A stretch of DNA of 50,293 nucleotides from an uncultured Flavobacteriia bacterium (lineage in GTDB: Bacteria > Bacteroidota > Bacteroidia > Flavobacteriales_D > Crocinitomicaceae), in assembly GCA_937975705.1 (NCBI GenBank), contig CALJTX010000017.1, positions 1 to 50,293 on the forward strand, given 5' to 3'. Shown one piece after another: positions 48,923 through 50,293 of the stretch. How positions within the stretch are numbered: the stretch's first letter is position 1; every line of letters begins with the position of its first letter. The notes beneath the pieces were generated by a model, which did no database searches, was not told the DNA's origin, and was given only the letters and a program-made list of their open reading frames with translations. Position numbers and translations under genes: made by a program.

Positions 48923-50293
48923 GCTTGCAAGTTACGTGAATTCTTGCCAAGATGCCTAAGAAATAAACTGAAGCAGAGTAAAATCCAAGAAATAGAAATG
49001 CCCGCCAACCAATCTCCATAAGTGGTGTAAAAAGTTTGGTCTGTGCGCAATTGGATGGTTTGCGCAAATGCAGTTTTGACCCAATAAGGCGTTTTTTTAA
49101 TGATTTTGCCACTTGGGTCAATGCTGCCGCTCGTACCCGTGTTGGCACTGCGCAAAACCCAGCGGCGAGTTTCTATTGCGCGCAAGCGCGCAAAAGAAAA
49201 GTGTTGTTTATAGCCAGGTGTATTGCCCCACCAACCGTCGTTGGTCAAAACACAGAGCGCTTGCGCACCACGCTTTACCTGCTGCCGCACAAAGTCTCCA
49301 TAGATAGATTCATAGCAAACAATAGGCGCTAATACTACAGATTGCTTGCTTTCCTTGAGCTCCTGCATAACCTTATTACTTTTCTTGAGCAGCAAGGTCA
49401 TTATCTTTGGCTCTTTTTCTACACCAAGTGTTCCTGAAGTACCACCATTTTCAATTGCGATAGCGGAAAGAAACGGAAGGTAAGCAGAAAAAGGCACGAG
49501 TTCAACTCCTGGCACCAACTTAGATTTGTGCACATATTGCGGCGCGTCATTTTTAGTGAGTAAAAGTGATGAGTTGTAACTTTCATACCACTGTTGCCCT
49601 CCGGGAATAGGCGTGCTCGCTACCGAATTTTTTACATCAAAAACACGAACTGTAGACGCGCCAATAAGTAGGTTGGCATTCGGCCATTTGCGAATTTGGT
49701 CAGTGAGTTTTTGTCCAAATGCAAAGGTGCCAAGACGCTCTTCAATAAAAGAAAGTGGCAATGCAGTTTCGGGGGCAAGAATTAAATCTGTTTGTGAGGT
49801 GACATGTCTGTTGGCCAACATAATTATAGAGTCTGCAAAGGCTTCGTTGGTGGCAGAGGTCGTAAATTTCTCTTTATAAGGGTCGATATTCGGTTGAACA
49901 ATTACCGCATGGAGCTGCTTGGGTTGTAATGTGGGGACGGCGAGAACTTGCAGTTGACTGACCACAATAGGCAGTAGCAACACGCCTAGAATAGTAAATA
50001 TATATTGGTTTCTTTTGGCTACCTCTCGGTAGACATTATATAAGCGGAAAACTAAAACATTCACCAATAGAATCCAGGCACTGCCGCCGAGTGTACCGGT
50101 CCATTCATACCATTGCACCCAGCCGGTGTGTACTGAAAAATAATTTCCAAGCGTGAGCCAAGGCCAGGAAAGATCCCAGCGGTGATGGCCAAATTCAAAA
50201 AGCAGCCAAATCGGGATGAGCAACCAATAAGATATTTTTGAGGCCACTTTTCTATCGATGAAACTCCAGGTACCAAAAACTAAACTCATGAGC
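48919..50293 (-). CDS. lnt: Apolipoprotein N-acyltransferase, 5' end outside the window
   Basis: About 457 codons of an inner-membrane enzyme that adds the third acyl chain to lipoproteins. Several hydrophobic segments come first, then the nitrilase-type periplasmic domain. The catalytic triad is visible: Glu in LAPETALPLSF, Lys in KSKLVPGVELVPF, and Cys in PIVCYESIYGD. A final hydrophobic segment precedes the stop. The first Met in the frame is at 50289, but the frame is open to the window edge. Lnt is normally 510-550 residues, so the N-terminal part is missing here. Its last 4 bases overlap the start of the CotH gene. Confidence 0.92.
   Translation of the reverse strand, partial: LMSLVFGTWSFIDRKVASKISYWLLIPIWLLFEFGHHRWDLSWPWLTLGNYFSVHTGWVQWYEWTGTLGGSAWILLVNVLVFRLYNVYREVAKRNQYIFTILGVLLLPIVVSQLQVLAVPTLQPKQLHAVIVQPNIDPYKEKFTTSATNEAFADSIIMLANRHVTSQTDLILAPETALPLSFIEERLGTFAFGQKLTDQIRKWPNANLLIGASTVRVFDVKNSVASTPIPGGQQWYESYNSSLLLTKNDAPQYVHKSKLVPGVELVPFSAYLPFLSAIAIENGGTSGTLGVEKEPKIMTLLLKKSNKVMQELKESKQSVVLAPIVCYESIYGDFVRQQVKRGAQALCVLTNDGWWGNTPGYKQHFSFARLRAIETRRWVLRSANTGTSGSIDPSGKIIKKTPYWVKTAFAQTIQLRTDQTFYTTYGDWLAGISISWILLCFSLFLRHLGKNSRNLQA

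Noticed and set aside
1..50293. CRISPR arrays, insertion sequences, integrases, prophage or toxin-antitoxin genes
   Set aside because: I looked for direct repeats with spacers, transposase motifs and att-like repeats beside the tRNA genes and saw none. All gaps between genes are under about 200 bases.

Overview
The window looks like chromosomal DNA of a Bacteroidota bacterium, most likely an aquatic Flavobacteriales- or Sphingobacteriales-type organism; I cannot place it further. The evidence is a SusC/SusD pair, several proteins with type IX secretion (T9SS) C-terminal sorting regions, TAnnTTTG -7 promoter boxes in place of sigma70 boxes, little Shine-Dalgarno sequence before starts, a fused CcsBA cytochrome c maturation protein, and the family's usual tRNA-tuf-tRNA-secE-nusG-rplKAJL-rpoBC order.

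Region 1 (1-14.1 kb) is housekeeping DNA on both strands. It holds the tail of an Uup-type ABC-F ATPase, a NatAB-like ABC exporter, rlmN and dnaN, a small unknown gene, a phosphoglycosyl transferase, an RluA-type pseudouridine synthase coupled to ccsBA, a secreted esterase, a saccharopine dehydrogenase followed directly by a DUF3467 gene, and two convergent glycosyltransferases.

Region 2 (14.2-27.3 kb) is a large + strand expression operon. A strong promoter (TTTG-N18-TACATTTG) precedes tRNA-Thr, tRNA-Tyr, tRNA-Gly, tRNA-Thr, tuf, tRNA-Trp, secE, nusG, rplK, rplA, rplJ, rplL, rpoB and rpoC. Internal control points are a hairpin after tuf, an L1-binding-site-like RNA before rplK, and a strong hairpin terminator between rplL and rpoB. 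A terminator closes the operon after rpoC.

Region 3 (27.3-31.3 kb) has accA and recG on the - strand, with ispE divergent.

Region 4 (31.4-45.9 kb) is an alpha-glucan (starch/maltodextrin) utilisation locus. It encodes a probably very highly expressed SusE/F-like glycan-binding T9SS protein, a T9SS-exported GH13 amylase, a CotH-family kinase-like protein, a SusA-like GH13 neopullulanase, a GH31 alpha-glucosidase, and SusC and SusD behind their own promoter. The likely flow is surface capture and cleavage outside the cell, import through SusCD, and final hydrolysis in the periplasm. The CotH gene inside the enzyme operon is the odd element. No SusR- or LacI-like regulator is present in the window.

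Region 5 (45.9-50.3 kb, - strand) is a run of overlapping genes: lnt (5' end outside the window), a second CotH protein with a T9SS tail, a lipoprotein, and a DUF2490-like beta-barrel protein. This coupled envelope gene set and the CotH in the glucan locus are the best candidates for undescribed biology. The rest of the window is conventional.
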